A stretch of 64,000 nt of DNA from CAYTBN01 sp964542165 (GTDB lineage: Bacteria > Myxococcota_A > UBA796 > UBA9615 > CAYRNR01). The translations under genes were made by a program, and so were the position numbers. The stretch is from NCBI GenBank assembly GCA_964542165.1, contig CAZITQ010000010.1, forward strand, positions 1 through 64,000, in the 5' to 3' direction. A model generated the notes under the pieces. The model made no database searches and was not told the origin of the DNA. It saw only the letters and a program-made list of their open reading frames with translations. Position 1 is the first letter of the stretch. Every line of letters begins with the position of its first letter. Positions 54,604-62,373 of the stretch are shown one piece after another.

Positions 54604-55359
54604 ATGAGCGCGCAGGGTGGATTGCTTGACGGTCGAGTGGCGCTGGTCACCGGCGGGATGAAGGGTATCGGGCTGGCCATCAGCGAGGATCTGGCCGCCC
54701 ACGGGGCACACGTGGCGGCCTGCGGTCGATCCATGGACGCCGCGGAAGCGTTCACCGAGGCCGTGGAGCGCCACGGAGTCAAGGCGCTTCCGGTGCAGGC
54801 CGACGTCTCGGACCACCAGCGGACCTTCGAGGTCGTCGAGGAGGTCCGAGAGACCCTGGGGGGCCTGGACATCCTGGTCCTCAACGCGGGACTGAACCGG
54901 GACGGCGTGATCTGGAAGATGGAGGAGGCCCAGTGGGACACCGTCCTCGGGGCGGACCTCAAGGGGCTGTTCAACTACACCCGCGCGGTGTCGCCCATCT
55001 TCCGGGAGCAGAAGTTCGGGCGGGTCATCGTCATCTCGTCCATCAACGGCTTGCGGGGCAAGTTCGGCCAGTCCAACTACGCCGCGGCCAAGGCGGGCGG
55101 CATCGGCTTCTCCAAGGCCGTGGCCAAGGAGCTGGGCCGGGCCCAGGTCACGGTCAACGTGGTCGCGCCGGGCATGGTGCGCACGGCGATGGCGGACAAC
55201 ATCCCCGAGAAGTTCATCAAGATCGCCGAGGACGAGAGCGTGCTCGGCCGTATCGCCGATCCCGAGGATATCGCGGGGCTGGTGACCTTCCTCGCGTCGG
55301 ATCGGGCGCGCCACATCACCGGTGAGGTGATCAAGGTCGACGGCGGTCAGTACATCTGA
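54604..55359 (+). CDS. Short-chain dehydrogenase, FabG/PhaB-like 3-oxoacyl reductase
   Basis: The 251-residue product has the classical SDR features: NADP loop TGGMKGIG, LNAG, and the catalytic Ser-Tyr-Lys in VISSINGLRGKFGQSNYAAAK. The words TGGMxGIG and NGxxGxFGQxNY are closer to acetoacetyl-CoA reductase PhaB than to typical FabG, as PhaB of Cupriavidus reads NGQKGQFGQTNY. It would reduce a 3-oxoacyl thioester, for fatty-acid or hydroxyalkanoate synthesis. Phasin-type genes nearby favour the second, but no PHA synthase is in the window. AAGGAG precedes ATG 54604. Confidence 0.85.
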   Translation: MSAQGGLLDGRVALVTGGMKGIGLAISEDLAAHGAHVAACGRSMDAAEAFTEAVERHGVKALPVQADVSDHQRTFEVVEEVRETLGGLDILVLNAGLNRDGVIWKMEEAQWDTVLGADLKGLFNYTRAVSPIFREQKFGRVIVISSINGLRGKFGQSNYAAAKAGGIGFSKAVAKELGRAQVTVNVVAPGMVRTAMADNIPEKFIKIAEDESVLGRIADPEDIAGLVTFLASDRARHITGEVIKVDGGQYI

Positions 55360-55504
55360 GCAGGGCGTCGGGCGTCGGGCCGGGAGGCCGTCTCCACTCG
55401 ATCGACATTCGATTCGGCAGAAGCTCCGAGAGCAAGGCGATGCCGCCGAAGGCAGCGAACGCGATTCCTCTGCCTGAAGCCTGACGCGTCTCCCTCGGCT
55501 CCGC

Positions 55505-55963
55505 TCAGGAACCGAAGAAATTCCGATCCTTGTCCGCGTCGACGCTGTGGCGGTAGTCCTCGGCGTCCTCGCCGAACTCCCGCTGGAGGTTGCCCCCCGA
55601 GGCGTCGATCACGAAGGTCGACCGCTTGCCGTAGTTCTTGTTGAACTTGACCAGGAACGAGCGGCCCTCGGAATCGAACATCCGCACGTAGGCCAGATCG
55701 TCGGCCTCGGCCCTGGAGAAGGGGTCCCCACAGGAGGGACACGAGAACTGGATCTTCGCCCCCTCGCGGAGCTCCACCGAGGTGGCCGTCAGCCGCCCGT
55801 ACACCCCCAGACCCGAGGGCAGGAACACATCGGTGGAGACCGAGAACGTGGGGGAGTCCAGGCGTCCCCGCATCTTGATGATCGGTCCGTTGCCCGGATT
55901 GAGGTCCACCTCGCAGTGGGGGCAGACGAACCGGTTGTAGGTGTGGCCGTTCTGGCCGTTCAT
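55505..55963 (-). CDS. Zinc-ribbon protein of unknown function
   Basis: The 152-residue cytoplasmic product has CPHC near the N-terminus and CPSC about 60 residues later, likely one zinc site, enclosing a beta-rich stretch. A C-terminal part (VRMFDSEGRSFLVKFNKNYG) ends in an acidic tail. AAGGAG precedes ATG 55963. It is convergent with the SDR gene, and the 145-base spacer (55360-55504) between them shows only a short imperfect GGGCGTC repeat. I do not recognise the family; an RNA- or metal-related role would be a guess. Confidence 0.65.
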   Translation of the reverse strand: MNGQNGHTYNRFVCPHCEVDLNPGNGPIIKMRGRLDSPTFSVSTDVFLPSGLGVYGRLTATSVELREGAKIQFSCPSCGDPFSRAEADDLAYVRMFDSEGRSFLVKFNKNYGKRSTFVIDASGGNLQREFGEDAEDYRHSVDADKDRNFFGS

Positions 55964-56033
55964 CGTGGCTCCTTCCAGGCGGCCCGAGGCGCTCCTTCCC
56001 GCCCGCCCCGGTCCGCTTGCTCAGTCGTAGGCA

Positions 56034-57113
56034 TCATTGTCCACTCCCGCGGCGAACGTCCAGTTCGACGAGCAGCGGCAGATGGTCCGAGACCTCCCCG
56101 TACTCCCCGAGCACGCGAGCCGAGAGGATCTCGACCCCGGGCGAATGGACGAGGTAGTCGAGGGTGCGATCGGGATCCGCGGCGCCGAAGGGCAGGTAGG
56201 TTCGCCAGGCCGCCGGATCCGCCAGGGCGGCCGACGGCTCCGGAACCAGGCCGTACCCCGCGTCCAGCAGGTCGTTCAGGGGATTCTCCTCCGGGTACAT
56301 CCCCGCCTCGTCTCCGAGCCGTGACGGATCATCACCCGGCGGCAGCATGTTGAAGTCGCCCGCGAGAATCCACGGGAATCCCAGCCGATCGAGCTCGGTG
56401 AGGCGCCGCTGGATCCGTTCCAGCTGGGCTTGCAGCGTCCCGTCCCGGAAGGTGAAGGCGGACAGGTGGGTGTTGAGCACGGTGAGCGAACCCCCGGGGT
56501 GGGGCACGGTGGCCTCGAGTACGGCGCGCTTGAGGTTGAACAGGCGGCGGTAGAAGGGCTCCTTGAGCAGGGGTAGCTGGATGCGCTTGGCCGAGGTCAG
56601 CTCGTACCGGCTCAAGGTGGCCAGGTCCATGTGGACGCGGCCCAGGTGCTCTCCGGGCGGATGGGGAACGTGGCGCACCCGGTGGTACGGCGCCGCCACG
56701 TGGCGGTCGTAGGGGGCGCGCTCGAGGATCGCCGCCAGCTGATCCACGCGCCCGGTTCGCGCGGAGTCGCGGTCCACCTCCTGGAGCAAAACCAGGTCGG
56801 GAGCGTGGGTCTGGATCGCCTCCGAGACGGCCTCGACGGTGGTGGCCACGTCCTCGGCGGGGACGTGGACCGCCGTGCCGCCGTCGTAGAAGAACTCGTG
56901 CTTGCGCGAGGCGCAGTACTGCAGGTTCCACACCATCACCCGCAGGGGCTCGCCCTTCCAGCCGACGCTCGCATCCTCGGGACCCTGGATCGGGACCCGG
57001 GCGAGGGGAGGGGGAAAGAAGAAGCCGATGCGGAACACGGAGACCCCCAGGATCGCGATCACCGCCGCTGCGACGGCACACCCCACGGCCACGCGCCGAC
57101 GCTGCCACCTCAC
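56034..57113 (-). CDS. Membrane-anchored endonuclease/exonuclease/phosphatase-fold protein
   Basis: The 359-residue product has one N-terminal membrane helix (about 8-30) and an EEP domain with all metal and catalytic motifs: VMVWNLQYC, LLLQEVD, LNTHLSAF, LAGDFNMLP, RTLDYLVHS and VSDHLPLLV. This fold cleaves phosphodiesters in nucleic acids, inositol lipids or sphingomyelin. With the domain outside the cytoplasm, a lipid or extracellular DNA substrate is more likely than chromosomal DNA. The start is GTG 57113. It lies 33 bases after the FadR-like gene on the same strand, so the two may share a transcript. Confidence 0.85.
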   Translation of the reverse strand: MRWQRRRVAVGCAVAAAVIAILGVSVFRIGFFFPPPLARVPIQGPEDASVGWKGEPLRVMVWNLQYCASRKHEFFYDGGTAVHVPAEDVATTVEAVSEAIQTHAPDLVLLQEVDRDSARTGRVDQLAAILERAPYDRHVAAPYHRVRHVPHPPGEHLGRVHMDLATLSRYELTSAKRIQLPLLKEPFYRRLFNLKRAVLEATVPHPGGSLTVLNTHLSAFTFRDGTLQAQLERIQRRLTELDRLGFPWILAGDFNMLPPGDDPSRLGDEAGMYPEENPLNDLLDAGYGLVPEPSAALADPAAWRTYLPFGAADPDRTLDYLVHSPGVEILSARVLGEYGEVSDHLPLLVELDVRRGSGQ

Positions 57114-57146
57114 CCGGCTACCTCACCCCGCGCACCGGCGACCGCC

Positions 57147-57998
57147 TCATGTGGGCTCGTCCTCGCCCCGGGATCGGCCGCCACGCCGGAACCGCTCCCG
57201 CAGACCCCGTCGGCTACGGCCACGGGCGGAACCGGGGTGCGGAGGCTCTTCCCCCGCAGGTCCCACGGGAGTCACGTCCGCCTCCTCTCGCTGCAGCGCG
57301 TCGAGGATCCGTTGCTGTCCGGCCTCGAGGAATCCGCGGGCCAGCTTGGCCGCCTCGCCTGGATCCTGGATCCGGATCGCGGCCAGCACCGCTCGGTGGT
57401 TGGCCAGCGTCGCCTCCGGATCGGCCACCAGCGGCGCGAAGAAGTCGATGTTGTTCAGGTACAGTCTCCGGATGGAGTTGAGCAGGAAGACGAAGACCAG
57501 GTTGTGAGCCGTCGTCGACAGGGCGTGGAAGAAGTCGAACTCCAGCTCCCGGAAACGCGCCGGATCGTCCAGGGCGTGCGCCAGTCCCTCGAGGGATTCC
57601 TCCAGGTTCAACAGGTCGTCTTCGGTGCGCCGGCGCGCCGCCAGTCGGGCCACCTCGGCCCCGATGAGGACCCGGGCCTCCATCACGTTCTCGAGCAGGC
57701 CGACGTTGATCCGGTCCTTGCGGGCCAGCAGGTCGTTGAGCAGCTCGAGGCTGCCGTGACGCATGTAGTCCAGCACGGTGGCGCGGTCGCCGTGGCGGAT
57801 GAAGATCAGCTTGAGGCCTTCGAGTTTCTTCAGCGCTTCGCGGAGCGTGGTCCGTGTGACCTCGAACTGGGCGGCCAGATCCCGCTCCGACGGGAGCCGC
57901 TGTCCCGGCCGGAGGAGGCCGTCGACGATGGACCGCCGGATCTGTTCGGCGACCTGTTCGGAGGCTTTCTGTCGAGCAATGGGCTTGAACGTCGGCAT
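57147..57998 (-). CDS. FadR-like GntR-family transcription regulator
   Basis: The 283-residue product has a winged helix (about 8-75) with SERDLAAQFEVTRTTLREAL, where VTRTTLRE is identical to the DNA-reading helix of E. coli FadR, followed by the wing text FIRHGDRATV (FadR: IQHGKPTKV). The C-terminal all-helical domain (about 85-240; EFDFFHALSTTAHN, LLNSIRRLY) resembles the acyl-CoA-binding FadR_C domain. A basic, low-complexity tail of about 45 residues is extra. A perfect FadR-type palindrome overlaps its promoter, suggesting autorepression. Acyl-CoA as ligand is inferred from family resemblance. Confidence 0.85.
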   Translation of the reverse strand: MPTFKPIARQKASEQVAEQIRRSIVDGLLRPGQRLPSERDLAAQFEVTRTTLREALKKLEGLKLIFIRHGDRATVLDYMRHGSLELLNDLLARKDRINVGLLENVMEARVLIGAEVARLAARRRTEDDLLNLEESLEGLAHALDDPARFRELEFDFFHALSTTAHNLVFVFLLNSIRRLYLNNIDFFAPLVADPEATLANHRAVLAAIRIQDPGEAAKLARGFLEAGQQRILDALQREEADVTPVGPAGEEPPHPGSARGRSRRGLRERFRRGGRSRGEDEPT

Positions 57999-58020
57999 GT
58001 GTTGCCACCCGATGGCACGA

Positions 58021-58031
58021 TGGTCGGACCA
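58021..58031. promoter_or_regulatory. FadR-type operator TGGTCGGACCA at the regulator's own promoter
   Basis: A perfect 11-base palindrome identical to the one at 45685-45695. It lies 22 bases before the FadR-like start codon and overlaps the predicted transcript start, a repressor position. The divergent S1 protease gene begins about 100 bases to the right, so it could also be affected. Confidence 0.7.
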
Positions 58032-58037
58032 GCACGG

Positions 58038-58066
58038 ATGATAGCCTGGGCGCCAGTCGCTCACAA
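58038..58066 (-). promoter_or_regulatory. Promoter of the FadR-like gene
   Basis: TTGTGA (58066-58061) and TATCAT (58043-58038) are spaced by 17 bases on the reverse strand, with a start near 58031, inside the operator. Confidence 0.55.
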
Positions 58067-58127
58067 GCGGAGGCCTCCGCTGTCGGAGCACCGGCGGTGA
58101 CCATGTAAGATGTGGCGAGGAGGTCTG

Positions 58128-59102
58128 GTGGCCCAGCGCACGATCCTGGCCGGTGTGTTGCTCCTCGCCCTGACCCCGGGGTGCACCCCGACGGAGGGGC
58201 CGGGGGAGGGGGTGACCGTTCGCGGGTACGGAGTCGTGGGCGGCGAGGTGACCACCGACTGGCCGGAGGTCGTGGCCTACCTGATCGGCGGCGGAGAAGG
58301 GGGGCTGTGCAGCGGGACGCTCATCGGTCCGAGGGCGGTCCTCACGGCCGCCCACTGCGCCGACAGCGGCCTGTCCGGCGACCAGGTGTTCCTCGGACCG
58401 TCCCTCTTCGAACCCGGCCAGGTGGTGGACGTGGAGGAGGCCATCCCCCACGTCGGGTACCAACCGGACAGCGGCCGCCTCGACGTGGCCGTGCTGCTCC
58501 TGACCAACGAGGTGGCCGAGACCCCGGTCACGCTGAACACCGAGCGGGTGGACAGCGACTGGATCGGGACCACCATGCGGGTGGTGGGGTACGGCAACGA
58601 GGACGTCTACGCGGGTACCACGGCGGGGATCAAGCGCGAGACCGACGTGGAGATCGGCTACGTCGACGGGCCGCTGATCTACCACGAGACCCCGGGACAC
58701 AACACCTGCTCTGGGGACTCGGGTGGCCCCCTGTTCGTCGAGCAGGGGGGCGGCTGGGTCCAGCTGGCCGTGACCTCCTTCGTCTACCCCCTGGATCCGG
58801 ACGACGACGCCTGCGATGGCGGCGGGGGCGAGAACCGCGTCGATGCGGTGCTCGAGTGGATCGCGGAGACAGCCGACCTGGACATCGAGATCCCCGGGGA
58901 CGACGACGACAACAGCGGGGACGACGACGACGACGAGCCCGAGGAGTCCTTCCTGGACGAGGTGGACAACCGGGGTGGGTGCGCCACCAGCCTCGGGGGC
59001 CGGCGGAATCCTCCGTCCGCGGCGTGGCTCTCGTGGGTCCTGGCGCTGTGGATCAGCCGGCGCCGCAGGGCACCTTGGCGCCGGGGAGCTGGGTCTCGGT
59101 GA
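58128..59102 (+). CDS. Trypsin-like serine protease, lipobox plus MYXO-CTERM-like tail
   Basis: The 324-residue product has a signal segment with lipobox-like LTPGC (about residue 19) and an S1 peptidase domain (about 40-250) with the triad in LTAAHCA, RLDVAVLL and GDSGGPLF. An Asp-rich linker (GDDDDNSGDDDDDEPEE) follows, and a C-terminal GGCATS, membrane helix and RRRR cluster, the layout of MYXO-CTERM sorting tails. Having possible anchors at both ends is odd. GTG 58128 is chosen because GCGAGGAGG lies just upstream; ATG 58110 would add six residues without a ribosome site. The gene overlaps the convergent thyX by 50 bases. Confidence 0.85.
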   Translation: MAQRTILAGVLLLALTPGCTPTEGPGEGVTVRGYGVVGGEVTTDWPEVVAYLIGGGEGGLCSGTLIGPRAVLTAAHCADSGLSGDQVFLGPSLFEPGQVVDVEEAIPHVGYQPDSGRLDVAVLLLTNEVAETPVTLNTERVDSDWIGTTMRVVGYGNEDVYAGTTAGIKRETDVEIGYVDGPLIYHETPGHNTCSGDSGGPLFVEQGGGWVQLAVTSFVYPLDPDDDACDGGGGENRVDAVLEWIAETADLDIEIPGDDDDNSGDDDDDEPEESFLDEVDNRGGCATSLGGRRNPPSAAWLSWVLALWISRRRRAPWRRGAGSR

Positions 59103-60591
59103 CCCCCGGTTCGGTGCCGAAGACCTCCCGGTAGCGCTCCACGTAGACGTCCTTGCCCCCGCTGAGCAGCAGGGTCAGCGGCATGACCTCTGCGGCCTGG
59201 CGAACCATCTCCCCCGCCAGTACACGGATGTCCCACTGGGCGTGTTCGTCCTCCCGGAGCCGAGAGATGTGGTACAGCTCGCGGGCGTTGAGGGTGACCA
59301 GGGCCCGGCGCCGGTGGGCGTTCAACAGGGCGTAGGGCGCGGCGGCGGGGTCGGACTCGGCGATGCGCGCGGCCAGCCGCTCGGAGCGACGGGCCACGTC
59401 GTGGACACGGCCGGCGAACCCGGCGCGGACCACCGCCGGCGGGAGGGTGAGGCCCAGGCTGGGATCGTAGGGCTGGGCGGTCAGGGTCATCATCCGGTGG
59501 CGCTTGAGCTGCCCGAAACAAGCGGCGCACAGGTGCAGTTCGAAGGAACACCCCACGTGCTCGAATTCCCGGAGCATGGAGTCGTAGAGCTCCAGGTGCC
59601 GCATGGCGGTGGTCACCAGGCCCCGCAGTGCGTCCTGGCTCAGGCCCGCCGCGTGCCCGCGGCAGGCCTCGTACGACTGGCCCGATACGGTGTGTAGCAG
59701 GGCGGCCACCAGCCGCACGTCGGCGTCTGGTGTCGCCGAGATCCGCCGGACGCGGCCGCTGTCCAGGGCCACCCCGTCGGTCTCACCGGGCGGAAGCTCG
59801 GCGTGCGCCAGCTCCGCGGGGACCCGATCCGCCAGGTCGGCGTACGTCAGGCGATCCCGGTCGCAGGCCTCGGTGAAGATCACCAGCGAAGGGGCCACCT
59901 GCTCCACCTCGCCGTAGAGCGCCTGCCCCAGGGACCGCACCTCGGCCAGGGGGTGGGCGGCGAAGCGCCGGAGCATCAACTCCAGGTTGCGGGCGTTGAC
60001 CGTCATGCCCAGCTGGCCCTCGGTGGCCATGGCGGTGACGTAGCGCGCGTCTTCCTTGGCTGCCCCCTCCAGCAGGCGCATCGTGCTGCGAACCCGCGCG
60101 GCCTCGGGGTCCGCCGCCACCAGGTCGGCCAGCAGGCGTTCGTTGACGTCGCTGTACAGGGCGTTCTGCGCCTCGATCAGTGCATTGAACTCGGCGGAGA
60201 GACCCGCGTCCTCCACCTCCTGCGGAAGGACGAAGTCCCCGTCGAGGGTGATGTAGCGCTGGGATTTCTCGGTGAACGAGCAGAGGCGGAACTGCTCCAC
60301 CGCCTCGATGGCCAGCCTGGAGACCCCCACCAGATCGAAGTTGAAGACCGCGTGCTCGGCCACCGAGTGGTGCCCCATCTCCCAGATGATGCGGTGGTTG
60401 GACCGGCGGGCCTTGGCCACCTCGGTCCGCGCGACGCGGCGCAGCTCCCCCACCGGCTTGCGGTAGCGACTGATCCGGGCATAGGCCGCGGACAGGGGCT
60501 CGGGGGTGAGCATCTCCCGATCGACACCGCGCTCCTCGGCCTCGGCGATCACGGAGGTGTCCAGGTTGAACCCGGCGAGCGTGACGTCCAT
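59053..60591 (-). CDS. thyX: Double-length ThyX-family thymidylate synthase homologue
   Basis: The 512-residue product is about twice the usual ThyX length (220-260). The N-terminal half reads like ThyX (GHHSVAEHAVFNFDLVGVSR, then FTEKSQRYI), but the family motif RHRxxSxxxxSxRY is altered: EQFRLCSFTEKSQRY keeps Ser and SQRY yet lacks the RHR. The C-terminal half repeats ThyX-like features (LLNAHRRRALVTLNARELYH and a later helix REDEHAQWDIR). ThyX makes dTMP from dUMP using FAD. The two halves may be a fused tandem in which the active site is shared, or one half may be structural. ATG 60591 is used; its end overlaps the protease gene. Confidence 0.78.
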   Translation of the reverse strand: MDVTLAGFNLDTSVIAEAEERGVDREMLTPEPLSAAYARISRYRKPVGELRRVARTEVAKARRSNHRIIWEMGHHSVAEHAVFNFDLVGVSRLAIEAVEQFRLCSFTEKSQRYITLDGDFVLPQEVEDAGLSAEFNALIEAQNALYSDVNERLLADLVAADPEAARVRSTMRLLEGAAKEDARYVTAMATEGQLGMTVNARNLELMLRRFAAHPLAEVRSLGQALYGEVEQVAPSLVIFTEACDRDRLTYADLADRVPAELAHAELPPGETDGVALDSGRVRRISATPDADVRLVAALLHTVSGQSYEACRGHAAGLSQDALRGLVTTAMRHLELYDSMLREFEHVGCSFELHLCAACFGQLKRHRMMTLTAQPYDPSLGLTLPPAVVRAGFAGRVHDVARRSERLAARIAESDPAAAPYALLNAHRRRALVTLNARELYHISRLREDEHAQWDIRVLAGEMVRQAAEVMPLTLLLSGGKDVYVERYREVFGTEPGVTETQLPGAKVPCGAG

Positions 60592-60635
60592 GGTGCTCCC
60601 CCGTTCGAGCAACCGCGAGGCCGCTCGAGGTTCCC

Positions 60636-61901
60636 TCAGTTGACGACGATGGAGTAGTCGGCCTCGAGCTCGGCCGTGACTGCCAGGAAGCCGATCTCCC
60701 CCGACTCCACGGTGATCTGGCCCCCTTCGCTCACGTCCTCGATGGTGACCTGGGCGCCCACGCTCACCGCCAGCGCCGTCACCGGCGCCGCGACGTCGGA
60801 GGTGATCTCGAAATCCATCGAACCTGCGGGATCCAGGTCGTAGTAGTCGATGCCGTAGGGATTGAGGTGACCGTCCCTGTCCTCCCCCGGCCCCAGCTCG
60901 GTGAGGGTGCTGACCGGATCGATGTCGAAGGACTCGAATCCGTAGCCCAGGTCGGGGTCGTCCAGGTAGATCGCCACGATCATGTCCAGGAACAGGTCCC
61001 AGGAGGCCTCGTCGTCCCCGGTGTCGGCCAGGGCCGCGTCCAGACCCACCCAGCCGTCGGACGACTCGGCGGTGATCGCGCCCATCAGGTCCGCCCCCCC
61101 GTGCTCCCAGAGGTAGGTGCCCCAGAGCAAGAAGGCGCCATAGTTCGCGGCGCCGTGATCCGGATCCCCCGGTCCCCAGTTGACGTCCGTGTTGTGCAGG
61201 AAGGAGCTGACCCAGGCATCGTCGGTGTAGAAGCCGTTGGCGGTCATCGCCGCTTCCGCCAGGCTCTCGTCGACCCACGGGTGTTCGTTCCCGTCCAGGA
61301 AGTGGTGGATCATGTGAAAGGTCTCGTGGGCGGTCACCGACAGCGCGTAGTCGCCGTCGATGGGGTACATCTGCACGCCGTCGATGTGCAGGCAGTAGTA
61401 CTCGCACCAGCCCATGCTGGTCGGACAGACGTAGCCGTCGCCCATTCCGCCGGTGTCCACGACGAAGATGTGCAGCTTCTCGTTGGGGAAGGTCGAGACG
61501 TCGAGCTCGCCGAACACCGCCTCGTCGTTGCCCAGGATCCCCACGTTGGGATCGAAGGCGCCCTCGTCGCTGTAGATCTCGAAGCGGTGCATGAAGGTGT
61601 TGACCAGCTCCTGGTCCACCGCATCCTCCCAGATCCGGTCGTCCACGTAGACCATGGTCCGGTCGCCCTCGGCCCGGCAGGTCGTGTCCAGGGGGGTGAA
61701 GGACATGGTGTCGTGGTCGAAGAGCTGGGTGGTCTCCACCTCTCCGTAGCATGGGGAGTCCGTGTAGTCGGGCAGCTCCATGTCGTCGTCGTCGTCACCG
61801 GTGGTGTCGTCGTCTCCTGCGGAGTCGTCGTCCGCTTCCGTGCCGGGGCATCCGGCGATGGAGAAGGAGAGAAGGGCGAGCAGGAGGAGGAGTCGGTTCA
61901 T
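60636..61901 (-). CDS. Zinc metalloprotease-like lipoprotein (HExxH)
   Basis: The 421-residue product has a signal peptide with lipobox SIAGC (about residue 18), a poly-Asp linker (about 23-40) and a domain with TAHETFHMIHH (about residue 188; HExxH). About 18 residues later comes WVDESLAEAA, whose Glu would be the third zinc ligand of a gluzincin (M30 hyicolysin-like layout). A C-terminal beta-rich domain (about 330-421) may bind the substrate. It is a surface or outer-membrane-anchored protease candidate. It follows no operon partner directly; thyX starts 45 bases downstream on the same strand. Confidence 0.8.
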   Translation of the reverse strand: MNRLLLLLALLSFSIAGCPGTEADDDSAGDDDTTGDDDDDMELPDYTDSPCYGEVETTQLFDHDTMSFTPLDTTCRAEGDRTMVYVDDRIWEDAVDQELVNTFMHRFEIYSDEGAFDPNVGILGNDEAVFGELDVSTFPNEKLHIFVVDTGGMGDGYVCPTSMGWCEYYCLHIDGVQMYPIDGDYALSVTAHETFHMIHHFLDGNEHPWVDESLAEAAMTANGFYTDDAWVSSFLHNTDVNWGPGDPDHGAANYGAFLLWGTYLWEHGGADLMGAITAESSDGWVGLDAALADTGDDEASWDLFLDMIVAIYLDDPDLGYGFESFDIDPVSTLTELGPGEDRDGHLNPYGIDYYDLDPAGSMDFEITSDVAAPVTALAVSVGAQVTIEDVSEGGQITVESGEIGFLAVTAELEADYSIVVN

Positions 61902-62060
61902 GCGTGTACCTCGTGGTTGGCCTGGGACGTGCGACGGCTGTGCATCCGTATATCCGCCCCGGGACTGGACCGCAAGTCCGACGTGGGGTCGCCCCGGGAC
62001 CCCCTCGACGGCCGGGCGCCCCGGTGCTTCAATGTCGCCCGCGGAGGGCCAGGGTCAGCC

Positions 62061-62267
62061 ATGGGTCATGGTCGACGGGCATACCTGACGGTCGCGGAGG
62101 CTGCGCTGAGGTGCGGTGTGAGCCGCCGCACCGTGCAGAGCTGGATCCGCGGGGGCAAGCTGTCCGCCAGCCGCCTTCCCGGAGGGCACTACCGGATCCA
62201 CGAGGACGTCCTGAAGGTCTTCCTGCGGTCCCGGCGGCCGCCCGAGGGGGTCGAGCCACGGGGGTGA
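62061..62267 (+). CDS. Small helix-turn-helix DNA-binding protein (excisionase/MerR-like)
   Basis: The 68-residue product consists of a single HTH of the excisionase family: YLTVAEAALRCGVSRRTVQS (helix-turn-helix), WIRGGKLSASRLPGGHYRIH (wing with the typical G-x-x-R-I). Such proteins act as small regulators or phage/transposon excision factors; no integrase or attachment site is seen nearby, so a chromosomal regulator (BldC-like) is more likely. ATG 62061 begins just before the domain; GGAGGG is rather far (13 bases). The spacer on its left (61902-62060) shows nothing else. Confidence 0.8.
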   Translation: MGHGRRAYLTVAEAALRCGVSRRTVQSWIRGGKLSASRLPGGHYRIHEDVLKVFLRSRRPPEGVEPRG

Positions 62268-62373
62268 GCCGGGCGCGCCGCCCGCCCGCTGGCCGACTAC
62301 CCCCACGGCGCCCGCTCCGGTACCATCCCGGGGCGGCTGAGCCGATCCGTGGTCCGCCGCCTGGGAGCGAAGC

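Noticed and set aside
62061..62267. Excisionase-like HTH gene as sign of a prophage or integrative element
   Set aside because: No integrase, attachment repeats, tRNA target or change in base composition nearby; the neighbours are ordinary chromosomal genes.
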